A stretch of 24,457 nucleotides of DNA from a virus. Made by a program: the position numbers and the translations under genes. The notes under the pieces are model-generated. The model saw only the letters and a list, made by a program, of their open reading frames with translations. It ran no database searches and was not told where the DNA came from. Every line of letters begins with the position of its first letter. Positions within the stretch are counted from its first letter, which is position 1. Positions 6,059 to 12,944 of this stretch are shown one piece after another. The stretch is taken from positions 1 through 24,457 of the IMG/VR virus record IMGVR_UViG_3300044618_000229, one strand, 5' to 3'.

Positions 6059-6358
6059 ATGGACCTAATCTCACGCACCATCCTCGGATATACCGCAGAG
6101 GTTGTCGGGGTCAGCCCCGATGACATCTTGAGCGAAGTCAAGACCCAAGAACTGGTACTTGCTCGAAGCATCTTTGCCGACATCGCCTACTCGGAGTACC
6201 TGTACACCTACTGCCAAATCGGGCGTATCATCAAGAGGAACCACGCAACGGTCATGCACAACCTTGAAATCCTTGCGATAAACATGAGAGCAAGGCCCGA
6301 CATCAAGTTCCTGCGTACACAAGTTTTAAACAGGACACGGGATTTTTTGCAACATTAG
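6059..6358 (+). CDS. Stand-alone DnaA domain IV-like protein
   Basis: A 99-residue protein matching the C-terminal DNA-binding domain of DnaA: VVGVSPDDILSEVKTQELVL, then ARSIFADIAY, then the recognition part CQIGRIIKRNHATVMHNLEI. In DnaA the equivalent is IGR-x-F-x-x-RDHTTVLHA, which binds DnaA boxes. The AAA+ domain is absent and the start is close to the domain edge, so this is not a full initiator. It might bind host or phage origins, compete with host DnaA, or act as a regulator. It starts 2 bases after the previous stop. Confidence 0.75.
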   Translation: MDLISRTILGYTAEVVGVSPDDILSEVKTQELVLARSIFADIAYSEYLYTYCQIGRIIKRNHATVMHNLEILAINMRARPDIKFLRTQVLNRTRDFLQH

Positions 6359-6379
6359 CGAGAACCCCATTCATCTTTG
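6347..6379 (+). promoter_or_regulatory. Putative promoter of the sigma-like gene
   Basis: CATCTTTG at 6372-6379 differs from TAnnTTTG at one base. A TTTTTTG run ends at 6349, 22 bases upstream. A transcript from it would begin about at the GTG start at 6385, implying a leaderless or nearly leaderless mRNA. The match is imperfect. Confidence 0.35.
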
Positions 6380-6384
6380 CGTGA

Positions 6385-6933
6385 GTGAACGCAGAGGCTA
6401 CCATTCTTGACCTGTACCGAAGCGGAGAAATCCGCAAGGCTTGCCTCACCATTACGGGGGGCAATCCGCTTTGGAAGGACCTCGAACAAGAGGTCGTCCT
6501 GATTCTGCTCGAAAAAGACCCTGACAAGATTACCAAGATGCAGGTACAGGGATACCTGCGGTTCTACATCGTCCGTTTGATAATGAACCTGTACCGGGGC
6601 AACAACAACCAATTTGCGAAGAAGTACCGCCACCACGACGAGCGAGTAGAGGTGGACCCCGAAACCCAAGAAGAGGGCAAGGACTACGATACCCTTCTCG
6701 ATGACCTTTGGGCCATCGCCCAGCAAGAGATGGATTCTTGGGCCAAGGATGGGGCATTTCCGTACGACAAAGAACTGCTCAATCTGCTGATGCAGACAGG
6801 TAACATGAAAGCCATGAGCCGGGAAACGGGCATCCCGTACCGCTCAATCATTTACTCCATCGAGCAGGCCAAGGCCAAAATCAAAACCGCAATCGAGTCC
6901 AATGGATATACTGGTTTTTCCAATCCTGATTAG
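6385..6933 (+). CDS. Sigma-70-like (ECF-like) regulator, putative late transcription factor
   Basis: A 182-residue protein with a GTG start at 6385. The first half resembles sigma region 2 (LWKDLEQEVVLILLE, then GYLRFYIVRLIMNLYRG). After an acidic linker (HHDERVEVDPETQEEGKDYD) the C-terminal part resembles region 4: ELLNLLMQTGNMKAMSRETG, then IPYRSIIYSIEQAKAKIK as a helix-turn-helix. Length and order fit an ECF-type sigma factor or a phage derivative. It stands just before the module that leads to terminase and virion genes, so it may direct RNA polymerase to late promoters. An anti-termination or other HTH role is possible. It overlaps the next gene by 32 bases. Confidence 0.55.
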   Translation: MNAEATILDLYRSGEIRKACLTITGGNPLWKDLEQEVVLILLEKDPDKITKMQVQGYLRFYIVRLIMNLYRGNNNQFAKKYRHHDERVEVDPETQEEGKDYDTLLDDLWAIAQQEMDSWAKDGAFPYDKELLNLLMQTGNMKAMSRETGIPYRSIIYSIEQAKAKIKTAIESNGYTGFSNPD

Positions 6934-7153
6934 TGCTTTAGCGACCCTTGCGGTCGTGGAGTTCCGGGTGCTGCCGAATTGGTTCTACGCTTTGCCATTT
7001 GCCAAGCGGAAGCCGTTTTCGTGCATGACCTGCTTCGGGTTTTGGCTTGGGGTGTTGCTGACCCTGCCAACCTGCCAATGGTACTTGGCCCCTATCCTCG
7101 GCCTTGCCTCATCTGCCACCGCAATAATCATCCGGGAATGGACCTTCAAATGA
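6902..7153 (+). CDS. Two-span membrane protein
   Basis: An 83-residue protein with an N-terminal hydrophobic segment (residues about 2-24, LVFPILISALATLAVVEF), a short basic loop holding KRKPFSCMTCFGFW, and a second hydrophobic region (about 45-76). The CMTC pair before the second span recurs in small Bacteroidetes phage membrane proteins of unknown role. Both ends are probably on the same side. It overlaps the previous gene by 32 bases and the next by 4. A holin role is conceivable for a small two-span protein, but there is no endolysin nearby. Confidence 0.6.
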   Translation: MDILVFPILISALATLAVVEFRVLPNWFYALPFAKRKPFSCMTCFGFWLGVLLTLPTCQWYLAPILGLASSATAIIIREWTFK

Positions 7154-7419
7154 CAACCGACCAGTTCATCGTGGCCCAAAAGCATCGCAAGTACTGGGAC
7201 CAATATGTGGCATCGCTGACCATGCGCTTACCACCCGATGCGGTTGGGGAACTGCAAGCCATCCTGACCGCTCACGGACGACCGCCCACAAACTGGTGGT
7301 GTGCGGACTGCGTAAAATCGGCTCTCCAATACATTTACCTTCAAGCGGACTTGTTTGCCGAAGCCAACCAAAACACCATAACCCACTCCCTGAATGCCCC
7401 TGCCAATCCCGAACAATAA
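7150..7419 (+). CDS. Hypothetical protein
   Basis: An 89-residue protein. The frame is open from 6979, but the ATG at 7150 overlaps the previous stop (ATGA) and removes a region that is only a shadow of the upstream gene. It has a WWCADCVKSALQYIY segment with a CxxC pair, and is otherwise helical and polar. The family is not recognised. It overlaps the next gene by 26 bases. Confidence 0.6.
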   Translation: MTTDQFIVAQKHRKYWDQYVASLTMRLPPDAVGELQAILTAHGRPPTNWWCADCVKSALQYIYLQADLFAEANQNTITHSLNAPANPEQ

Positions 7420-7864
7420 CGAAAGCAAAGAAGGCTTCATCGGTCGCTGCATGAGCAACAACGAGGCCAATGCAGAGTTCCCGGATACGGCTCAACGGCT
7501 TGCCGTTTGTGGCTCAACTTGGGAGAATCACAAAAGGCAGCAGTTCGAGTCATACTCCGACTACGGCCAAGAGATTCGGTCGAATGCCAAGCGAGGGATA
7601 GAATTGAACGAGCGGAACGGCAACAAGTGTGCGACGCAAACAGGTAAGGTCAGGGCGCAGCAACTCGCCAACGGGGAAGCAATTTCCCTTGAAACCATCA
7701 AGCGGATGCACTCCTACCTGTCCCGTGCTGAAACCTACTACGACAATGCAGACGACACCTCCGACTGCGGTTACATCAGTTACCTCCTGTGGGGTGGCAA
7801 GTCGGCTCTCTCATGGTCAAGAAATAAACTCCGAGAACTTGGCGAACTCAAAGGCGAAGGATGA
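7394..7864 (+). CDS. Conserved phage protein (RAxQLxxGExIS motif family)
   Basis: A 156-residue protein. The N-terminus MPLPIPNNNESKEGFIGRCM, then FPDTAQRLAVCGSTWE, matches a short motif that opens many phage head-associated proteins. The C-terminal two thirds have NAKRGIELNERNGNKCATQT, then GKVRAQQLANGEAISLETIK, RMHSYLSRAE and GYISYLLWGGKSALSW, a domain found alone or fused in phage portal, protease or minor head proteins. Its biochemical role is unknown. It precedes the packaging genes, which fits a head-related function. The two segments are probably one fused protein. Confidence 0.65.
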   Translation: MPLPIPNNNESKEGFIGRCMSNNEANAEFPDTAQRLAVCGSTWENHKRQQFESYSDYGQEIRSNAKRGIELNERNGNKCATQTGKVRAQQLANGEAISLETIKRMHSYLSRAETYYDNADDTSDCGYISYLLWGGKSALSWSRNKLRELGELKGEG

Positions 7865-7886
7865 CCAAGCCCAAGTGCAGGCTCGG

Positions 7887-8027
7887 ATGGACTCGCTGAT
7901 GATGGTCATTACGACCCTCTGCGACTGCATCGGAGCGGTGGACGATTCTAACTCACCGAATGCATTTGCCGTGAAGATGAAGATAGTGGACAAGATTGAC
8001 GAACTCATAGACAAAATCGAATACTAA
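7887..8027 (+). CDS. Small hypothetical protein, start uncertain
   Basis: A 46-residue protein from ATG 7887 (MDSLMMVITTLCDCIGAVDD, ending KIDELIDKIEY). The frame is open farther upstream, where a GTG at 7875 or TTG at 7839 would overlap the previous gene and add helical residues (AKDDQAQVQAR). An ATG at 7861 in another frame stops after 12 codons and is not a gene. It is predicted to be two helices. The stop shares its last base with the next start. The family is not recognised. Confidence 0.45.
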   Translation: MDSLMMVITTLCDCIGAVDDSNSPNAFAVKMKIVDKIDELIDKIEY

Positions 8028-8596
8028 TGAAACGAGTACCCATAGGCACAATCAAGAACAACCCGAACAACCCGAGGGTTATTAAAGACGACAAGTTCAA
8101 AAAACTCGTGCAGTCCATCAAAGACCTACCCGAAATGGCCGAGGTTCGTCCCGTTGTGGTCAATACCGATATGGTCGTGCTTGGAGGCAACATGAGGCTT
8201 AAGGCCATGCGTGAGGCAGGATGGAAGGACGTGCCGATTCATGTTGTGGATTGGAACGAGGACAAGCAAAGGCAGTTTATCATTAAGGACAACGTAAGCG
8301 GAGGGGAATGGGATTGGGAGATGCTGGCAAATCAATGGGATGAATTAGAACTGCAGGAATGGGGACTTGACGTTTGGAAAGCCCCGGCAGAGGTTGACTA
8401 CTCAATCTTAGATGAAGATGATTTAAGCGACCAAATTGACGGAATGGCATCAAACGTAATGAAGGCTATTCAAATTGAATTTGAACCCGAACATTACGAG
8501 CAGGCCTTTGAGTTGGTTAAGTTTTGGAGGCAGCAAAAACTTTACATTGGTGGCTTCTTGATGGAAAAACTTAAAGAAGAAAGGGAAAAACTGTGA
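8027..8596 (+). CDS. ParB/Srx-like domain protein
   Basis: A 189-residue protein with the ParB N-terminal fold: IGTIKNNPNNPRVIKDDKFK, then LVQSIKDLPEM, then RPVVVNTDMVVLGGNMRLKA and MREAGWKDVPIHVV. The GGNMR segment corresponds to the conserved G-(G/N)-x-R nucleotide-binding motif. After residue about 95 come an acidic linker and a C-terminal region of unknown fold (QIEFEPEHYEQAFELVKFWR). Phage ParB-like domains often sit beside DNA modification enzymes and may be CTP- or ATP-dependent. Here it directly precedes the glycosyltransferase (overlap 4 bases), so a DNA-related role in that pathway is plausible. Composition becomes AT-rich after about 8400. Confidence 0.75.
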   Translation: MKRVPIGTIKNNPNNPRVIKDDKFKKLVQSIKDLPEMAEVRPVVVNTDMVVLGGNMRLKAMREAGWKDVPIHVVDWNEDKQRQFIIKDNVSGGEWDWEMLANQWDELELQEWGLDVWKAPAEVDYSILDEDDLSDQIDGMASNVMKAIQIEFEPEHYEQAFELVKFWRQQKLYIGGFLMEKLKEEREKL

Positions 8597-9306
8597 GGTG
8601 TCTCGCTTTTATACCAAGCAAAGGGAGGCCCGACAACATAGCAAAAAATGTCGAACCTTTTATGCAAAGGCTTGGCATTGATTACAGGATATTTGTAGAG
8701 CCACAAGAAAAGGATATGTATAAGTTCAAGAACGTAATTGCCCTTGAACAAAACAACCAAGGGTTAGGATACTCAACCAAGTTTGCGAAAAAATATGCAG
8801 AAGAGAACGGGTATGACTTGGTTTTTAGGATTGACGATGACGTAAAAGGAATTGGGGAAATAGAGAAAGACTTAGACAAGATTGTTAAATCTTTTGGCAT
8901 TCCAAAGGTAGGAGCCGTTGTTTTTCCTTATGACTTTGAATGGTACGCAAAGTCCGAAAAACTATTCTCAAAAAAGAACAAACGCTGCCAAACTTGCTAT
9001 ATAATTAGGACGAACCTTTTTAGGCCGGAATGCAGCATAAGCACTTTTGACGATTTTTACCAATATTTACTGCTCCGAAATGATGGCTATGACACGCTTT
9101 TTTGTTCAAGGCATCTTATTGAGTGCGCCCCGGTAGGCAAAGGCAAAGGCGGTCTTCAAGCGTTTGACCGTTCGGAAATGGCATTAAGGGAAATAAATAT
9201 CTTTAAAAGTATTGACCCGACTATTGATGTTGTTTCAAAGCCCGATAAGCCTTGGAAGTTTGAGCCAAAATTCACGGACCGCAAATACAAAAGCAGTAAA
9301 TTATGA
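8593..9306 (+). CDS. TET-associated-type glycosyltransferase (TAGT-like)
   Basis: A 237-residue protein with a GTG start at 8593 overlapping the previous stop. The opening MRCLAFIPSKGRPDNIAKNV, then RIFVEPQEKDMY, then NNQGLGYSTKFAKKYAEENG and LVFRIDDDVKGIGE follow the GT-A pattern, with D81-D83 as the metal-binding acidic motif. PSKGR plus VEP...Y plus DDD is typical of the TET-associated glycosyltransferase family, which transfers sugars to hydroxymethylated bases in phage DNA. The next gene encodes a TET/JBP-like dioxygenase, which strengthens the call. The donor sugar is unknown. A glycan-modifying GT-A enzyme is the alternative. The gene is strongly AT-rich, unlike the virion genes. Confidence 0.7.
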   Translation: MRCLAFIPSKGRPDNIAKNVEPFMQRLGIDYRIFVEPQEKDMYKFKNVIALEQNNQGLGYSTKFAKKYAEENGYDLVFRIDDDVKGIGEIEKDLDKIVKSFGIPKVGAVVFPYDFEWYAKSEKLFSKKNKRCQTCYIIRTNLFRPECSISTFDDFYQYLLLRNDGYDTLFCSRHLIECAPVGKGKGGLQAFDRSEMALREINIFKSIDPTIDVVSKPDKPWKFEPKFTDRKYKSSKL

Positions 9307-10061
9307 AAAGAATAGACCTTGTCCAAGTTCAGCACTCCATAAAGATTGGGGATGATTGTCCATACATTGAGCCAAATGTAACCGAGGACTGCGTTCTTTA
9401 CTCGGAAGGGGAGGCAATAGGCTTTTACTTGACAAAGATGCCCGAGAAAATGTGCAAACTTGCCGACTTGGCAAATCACGAATTACAATCAAAAAGGGTG
9501 CCAAAGCAAGGAACCAAAAGGTCCGAAAGTGCAGGTGGTATAGTTCAGGAGTCTTGCATTATTGGGAGCGTTCCACCTAAACCACACATGAAAAGACCCT
9601 ACGCAAGTATAAGCAGCGTCCATCAAGTAGAGTCGGCCAAAACCTTTATTAAGGCCATGCTTCTTTTAGCCAGCGAAAGCGAGGGATTAATAAAGCAAAT
9701 CCTGCCACATCAACATGAAAGGCAGTTGGAGTTATTTCAAGGAGTGCCAAAAAAGTGGAGATTTGCAAACCTTTTTACAAGTTCTATCTCAAACTTCAAT
9801 ATATCGGCTCAATTTCATAGGGATGGAGGCAACATAGTTGGGGCCGTGAATGTGATAATCTGCAAGAAGCACAACTCCAAAGGAGGCGACCTGCATATTC
9901 CTGACTACGGAGCAACCGTCGGCCAGCAGGATAACTCGATTTTAGTGTACCCGGCTTGGAGGAATGTTCACGGGGTTACGCCTATAATTCCAACCCATGA
10001 GGGAGGCTATCGAAATAGCCTTGTTTTTTACCCTTTAAAGGCCTTTGTAGGGCTTCAATAA
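9303..10061 (+). CDS. TET/JBP-like 2-oxoglutarate, Fe(II)-dependent dioxygenase
   Basis: A 252-residue protein overlapping the glycosyltransferase by 4 bases. The C-terminal half carries the double-stranded beta-helix residues: FHRDGGN with H172 and D174, then GGDLHIPDYG, then D-NSILVYPAW, then NVHGVTP with H223, and YRNSLVFYPL with R237. H-x-D...H are the iron ligands and R the 2-oxoglutarate ligand; the GGxLxxPxYG spacing and RxSxVFY ending resemble TET/JBP enzymes. It would oxidise the methyl of 5-methylcytosine or thymine, so that the neighbouring enzyme can add sugar. A non-DNA dioxygenase cannot be excluded. The N-terminal 110 residues are unassigned. No C5 cytosine methylase is seen nearby. 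Confidence 0.68.
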   Translation: MKRIDLVQVQHSIKIGDDCPYIEPNVTEDCVLYSEGEAIGFYLTKMPEKMCKLADLANHELQSKRVPKQGTKRSESAGGIVQESCIIGSVPPKPHMKRPYASISSVHQVESAKTFIKAMLLLASESEGLIKQILPHQHERQLELFQGVPKKWRFANLFTSSISNFNISAQFHRDGGNIVGAVNVIICKKHNSKGGDLHIPDYGATVGQQDNSILVYPAWRNVHGVTPIIPTHEGGYRNSLVFYPLKAFVGLQ

Positions 10062-10077
10062 CTTCGGAGGAACATCG

Positions 10078-10509
10078 GTGCCAACCCAAGAAAAACAACC
10101 GCATGGTGGCTCTCTAACGAGGCCAAATAAGGGGGAGACAATGAACCCTAACGGTCGCCCCAAGAACTTGGAGAATTTGTTGCACGACCACTTCCTTGCT
10201 GAGCATAATCTTCGGCTCACGAAAGGGCAGGCACAAGCCATGATTCAAGTCATTCTCGGTAAAACCAAAAACGAGTTGATTGAAATGGCAAACAATAACG
10301 ACCTTCCTTTTTGGGTTGCATTAATTGCCAAGAAGGCAAATCGAGATTGGGAGAAGGGCAGCATCCATATTCTTGACGTTTTGTTTGACCGGGTTTACGG
10401 AAAACCAAAAGAAGAGGTTGTTCAAGTAATCCACGAAAGGCCTATTTTTACAGGCATCAATCTCGATGTTCAAGGAAACCAAAGCGCAGGCGAAGATAGC
10501 CAACCTTAA
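10078..10509 (+). CDS. terS: Terminase small subunit-like protein
   Basis: A 143-residue protein starting at GTG 10078, preceded by GGAGG (10066-10070), an unusually good Shine-Dalgarno for this window. An ATG at 10141 with GGGGGAG upstream is an alternative. N-terminal features RPNKGETMNPNGRPKN resemble the GxxxNPxGRPK opening of small phage DNA-binding proteins (DUF5681-like); the C-terminal helical part has KGSIHILDVLFDRVYGKPKE. Location directly before the large terminase (44-base overlap) supports a packaging role: recognising the pac or cos site and regulating the motor. Similarity alone is weak; context drives the call. Confidence 0.6.
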   Translation: MPTQEKQPHGGSLTRPNKGETMNPNGRPKNLENLLHDHFLAEHNLRLTKGQAQAMIQVILGKTKNELIEMANNNDLPFWVALIAKKANRDWEKGSIHILDVLFDRVYGKPKEEVVQVIHERPIFTGINLDVQGNQSAGEDSQP

Positions 10510-11641
10510 CAAAAGGGTCAGGGTTATTCAAGGAGGCACGTCTTCATCCAAGACTTTCAGCATTATTCCTTTGCTGATAACCTATGCGATTGATAATCCA
10601 AACTCCGAGATAAGCATCGTTTCCGAAAGCATCCCTCATCTTCGAAGAGGTGCGATGCGTGATTTCATTAAAATAATGGAATGGACTTCAAATTACAATC
10701 CTGACAACTGGAACAAAAGCAGTTTTACTTATCTTTTTAATAGCGGTTCGTTTATTGAGTTTTTTAGCGTTACCGAAGAATCAAAACTCCGAGGCGCAAG
10801 GCGTGATATCCTGTTTGTGAACGAGGCAAACAACGTCCCTTGGGAGGCCTTTCATCAACTATCAATTCGCACCAAAAAGTTTATTTACATCGACTATAAC
10901 CCGACCGCTGAGTTTTGGGCGCATACTGAATTGGTTGGAAAAAATGATACCGATTTTGTTATTTTAACCTACAAGGACAATGATGCTCTTGACCCTGCTA
11001 TCATCCGAGAGATTGAGAAGGCCAAGACCAAAGCCGAAACGTCTGCGTATTGGGCGAACTGGTGGAAGGTCTACGGCCTTGGTCAAGTCGGGACGCTTCA
11101 GGGTGCGATATACGAGGACTTCGAGGTGGTGGAGGGTATAGATGTCAGCCGTGCGAAATTCGTCGCCCTTGGGCTTGACTGGGGCTTTAGCAACGACCCT
11201 ACGGCCTTAGTCGCTATCTACCGGCAAGGGGACTGCCTACTCATCCAAGAACTGCTCTACTCCACGGGACTGACCAACCAAGACATCGCAGACAAGTTGC
11301 GGTCGCTGGGCATCACAAGGGCTTGGGAAATCGTGGCGGATTCAGCAGAACCGAAGTCCATCGAAGAAATCTATCGGTTAGGTTTCAATATCAAGCCAGC
11401 GGAGAAAGGCCCCGATTCGGTCAGGAACGGCATCGACATCCTGAAACGCTACAAGTTGCAGGTTACCAAGGATAGCACCAACCTCATCAAGGAACTGCGG
11501 TCCTACACTTGGGCAACCGACAAAGAGGGCAAGAACACGGGGGTCCCGATTGATTCATTCAACCACGCCTGCGACGCTATGCGGTATGTGGCACTCAACA
11601 AGTTACGGGTCAGTAACTCAGGGAAGTACGTTGTGGTTTAA
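10466..11641 (+). CDS. terL: Terminase large subunit
   Basis: A 391-residue packaging motor protein. The ATPase domain has Walker A QGGTSSSKT (G23-T30) and Walker B-type DILFVNEA (residues 114-121, catalytic E120). The RNase H-like nuclease domain has GLDWGFSNDPTA (D238), IVADSAEPKS (D292) and a C-terminal HACDAMRY with D370 as the three metal-binding acids. It translocates DNA into the prohead and cuts concatemers. Size and motifs fit the PBSX/XtmB-like (Terminase_3) group. The first about 175 codons are AT-rich and the rest GC-rich, which suggests a mosaic joint between the two domains. It is preceded by terS; the expected portal gene does not follow. Confidence 0.93.
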   Translation: MFKETKAQAKIANLNKRVRVIQGGTSSSKTFSIIPLLITYAIDNPNSEISIVSESIPHLRRGAMRDFIKIMEWTSNYNPDNWNKSSFTYLFNSGSFIEFFSVTEESKLRGARRDILFVNEANNVPWEAFHQLSIRTKKFIYIDYNPTAEFWAHTELVGKNDTDFVILTYKDNDALDPAIIREIEKAKTKAETSAYWANWWKVYGLGQVGTLQGAIYEDFEVVEGIDVSRAKFVALGLDWGFSNDPTALVAIYRQGDCLLIQELLYSTGLTNQDIADKLRSLGITRAWEIVADSAEPKSIEEIYRLGFNIKPAEKGPDSVRNGIDILKRYKLQVTKDSTNLIKELRSYTWATDKEGKNTGVPIDSFNHACDAMRYVALNKLRVSNSGKYVVV

Positions 11642-11650
11642 CTTTGAGGC

Positions 11651-11752
11651 ATGAACACCGAACGCATCATCGACCTGCTAATCGAAATCGGGAAGACGCT
11701 TGCAGCCCTTTTCTTCATCATCACCCTTCTAACCCTCCTTTGGACCTTATGA
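11651..11752 (+). CDS. Very small single-pass membrane protein
   Basis: A 33-residue frame 9 bases after the terminase stop. A polar N-terminus (MNTERIIDLLIEIGK) is followed by one hydrophobic stretch (TLAALFFIITLLTLLW) and it ends with TL. Its stop overlaps the next start (ATGA), which argues that it is translated. It has no known family and might be a holin-type or membrane anchor peptide; nothing more can be said. Confidence 0.5.
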   Translation: MNTERIIDLLIEIGKTLAALFFIITLLTLLWTL

Positions 11753-12402
11753 AAGTCGTTCACTACTACCACATCTACTGCGGAGGGAATTGGCAGTTAA
11801 TCCTCAACCAGCACATGATGGCGGTCTGCAATTACGGCCTCATCAATGTCTTGGATGAGATAAGGGTCGGCATTGTCGGTCCACCCGAACAACGCAAGGC
11901 GGTCAAGGAGGTGCTGGAGAACTCGATGGTGGCCGATAAGGTCAAGGTCGTGGTTACCCGAACCAACGCTTGGGAGCAGGCGACGCTTACCGAGATGTAC
12001 CGGGCCTCGCAGGAAGAAGAAGCCGTGTACCTCTACGCCCACACGAAGGGGGCAAGCGACCCATCCCTCATCAACCAACTTTGGAATCGAAGCATGACCT
12101 TCTTTAACGTCGTGGCTTGGGAACGCTGCCTGCAACTGCTGGAAGGTGTGGATGCAGTCGGCTGCCATTGGATTACCAAGGAGCAGTTCCCTCACATGGC
12201 GGACCACAACAACCCCGACGGCTACCCATACTTCGGTGGAACCTATTGGTGGGCCAAGTCCGAGCATATTAAAGAACTGGGCGAACCTGTACGGGACCAC
12301 CGCTGGCAAGCCGAGCATTGGATTGGAAAGAAGCCCGATACGAAGGTCCACGATACCAACCCCGGATGGCCTTCACCCGAACGCTTTGTCATAACCTTCT
12401 AA
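11749..12402 (+). CDS. Glycosyltransferase-like protein (RgpF-like)
   Basis: A 217-residue protein. The ATG at 11749 overlaps the small peptide stop, while the frame is open from 11644. The motif EEAVYLYAHTKGASD (HTKGAS at 98-103) and CHWITKEQFPHMADHNNPDG, then FGGTYWWAKSEHIK resemble rhamnan-synthesis RgpF-like and related GT-A enzymes, which often have an HTK(G/K)xS motif. A DxD motif is not obvious, so the donor is not predictable. It is the first of three linked genes (two glycosyltransferases and a methyltransferase), which probably modify a glycan, for instance on the virion or host surface. The role is inferred. Confidence 0.6.
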   Translation: MKVVHYYHIYCGGNWQLILNQHMMAVCNYGLINVLDEIRVGIVGPPEQRKAVKEVLENSMVADKVKVVVTRTNAWEQATLTEMYRASQEEEAVYLYAHTKGASDPSLINQLWNRSMTFFNVVAWERCLQLLEGVDAVGCHWITKEQFPHMADHNNPDGYPYFGGTYWWAKSEHIKELGEPVRDHRWQAEHWIGKKPDTKVHDTNPGWPSPERFVITF

Positions 12403-12944
12403 TGTCTTTCATCAACATCGTTACACCCTGCTCAAGACCCGAAAGCCTTGGGGCCATTGCGGATTCAATAAACATTCCCAAGAATCATTACAGGTGGATT
12501 GTGGTGTTTGATGCAGACGAGGTTCCATCCGTTGAAATTCCTGCAAATGCAGAGGCACACTCCTACCACGTTGAAGGAGGTTCTGCTGGACACGCCCAAA
12601 GGAACTTCGCAAACAAACTGATTCAAGGTGGCTATGTCTTGCAAATTGATGATGATACCATCCTGCATCCTGATTTTTGGGAAGCGGTCAAGGACTGCAC
12701 CGAAGACTTGGTATGTTGGAAGCAGTGCCACAAAGACGGCCTACACCGTCTAAATGCAGGTGAGTGGCATCTCGGCCACATTGACTCCGGGTCTTTTATG
12801 GCTGACCGCAAAGTCATAGGCGACTCTCAATGGATTTTCAACCGATATGATGCGGATGGTTACTTTGCACAAGAGATGCGAGCCAAGACCGAAAGCGTTA
12901 AAACAATTCAACAATACCTTTCATTTTACAACTATTTACGATGA
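12402..12944 (+). CDS. Family 2-like glycosyltransferase
   Basis: A 180-residue protein sharing one base with the previous stop (TAATG). It starts with MSFINIVTPCSRPESLGAIA, then RWIVVFDADE; the core has SAGHAQRNFANKLIQGGYVL followed by QIDDDTILHPDFWE with D83-D85. These are the GT-A nucleotide-sugar and metal-binding features of small GT2-like enzymes. It is shorter than classical GT2 proteins but comparable to phage versions. It overlaps the methyltransferase by 4 bases, so the two are probably coordinated. The substrate is unknown. Confidence 0.7.
   Translation: MSFINIVTPCSRPESLGAIADSINIPKNHYRWIVVFDADEVPSVEIPANAEAHSYHVEGGSAGHAQRNFANKLIQGGYVLQIDDDTILHPDFWEAVKDCTEDLVCWKQCHKDGLHRLNAGEWHLGHIDSGSFMADRKVIGDSQWIFNRYDADGYFAQEMRAKTESVKTIQQYLSFYNYLR

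Noticed and set aside
7331-7338. ACATTTAC inside the gene at 7150 as a further late promoter
   Set aside because: It lies within a coding region, has no TTG at the right distance and no start codon just after.
7861-7899. Gene starting at ATG 7861
   Set aside because: The frame ends after 12 codons; the real small gene is in another frame.
11797-12351. Long minus-strand open frame opposite the glycosyltransferase
   Set aside because: It lies antisense to a well-supported gene, is arginine/leucine/valine-rich without domain features, and no other minus-strand gene is supported.
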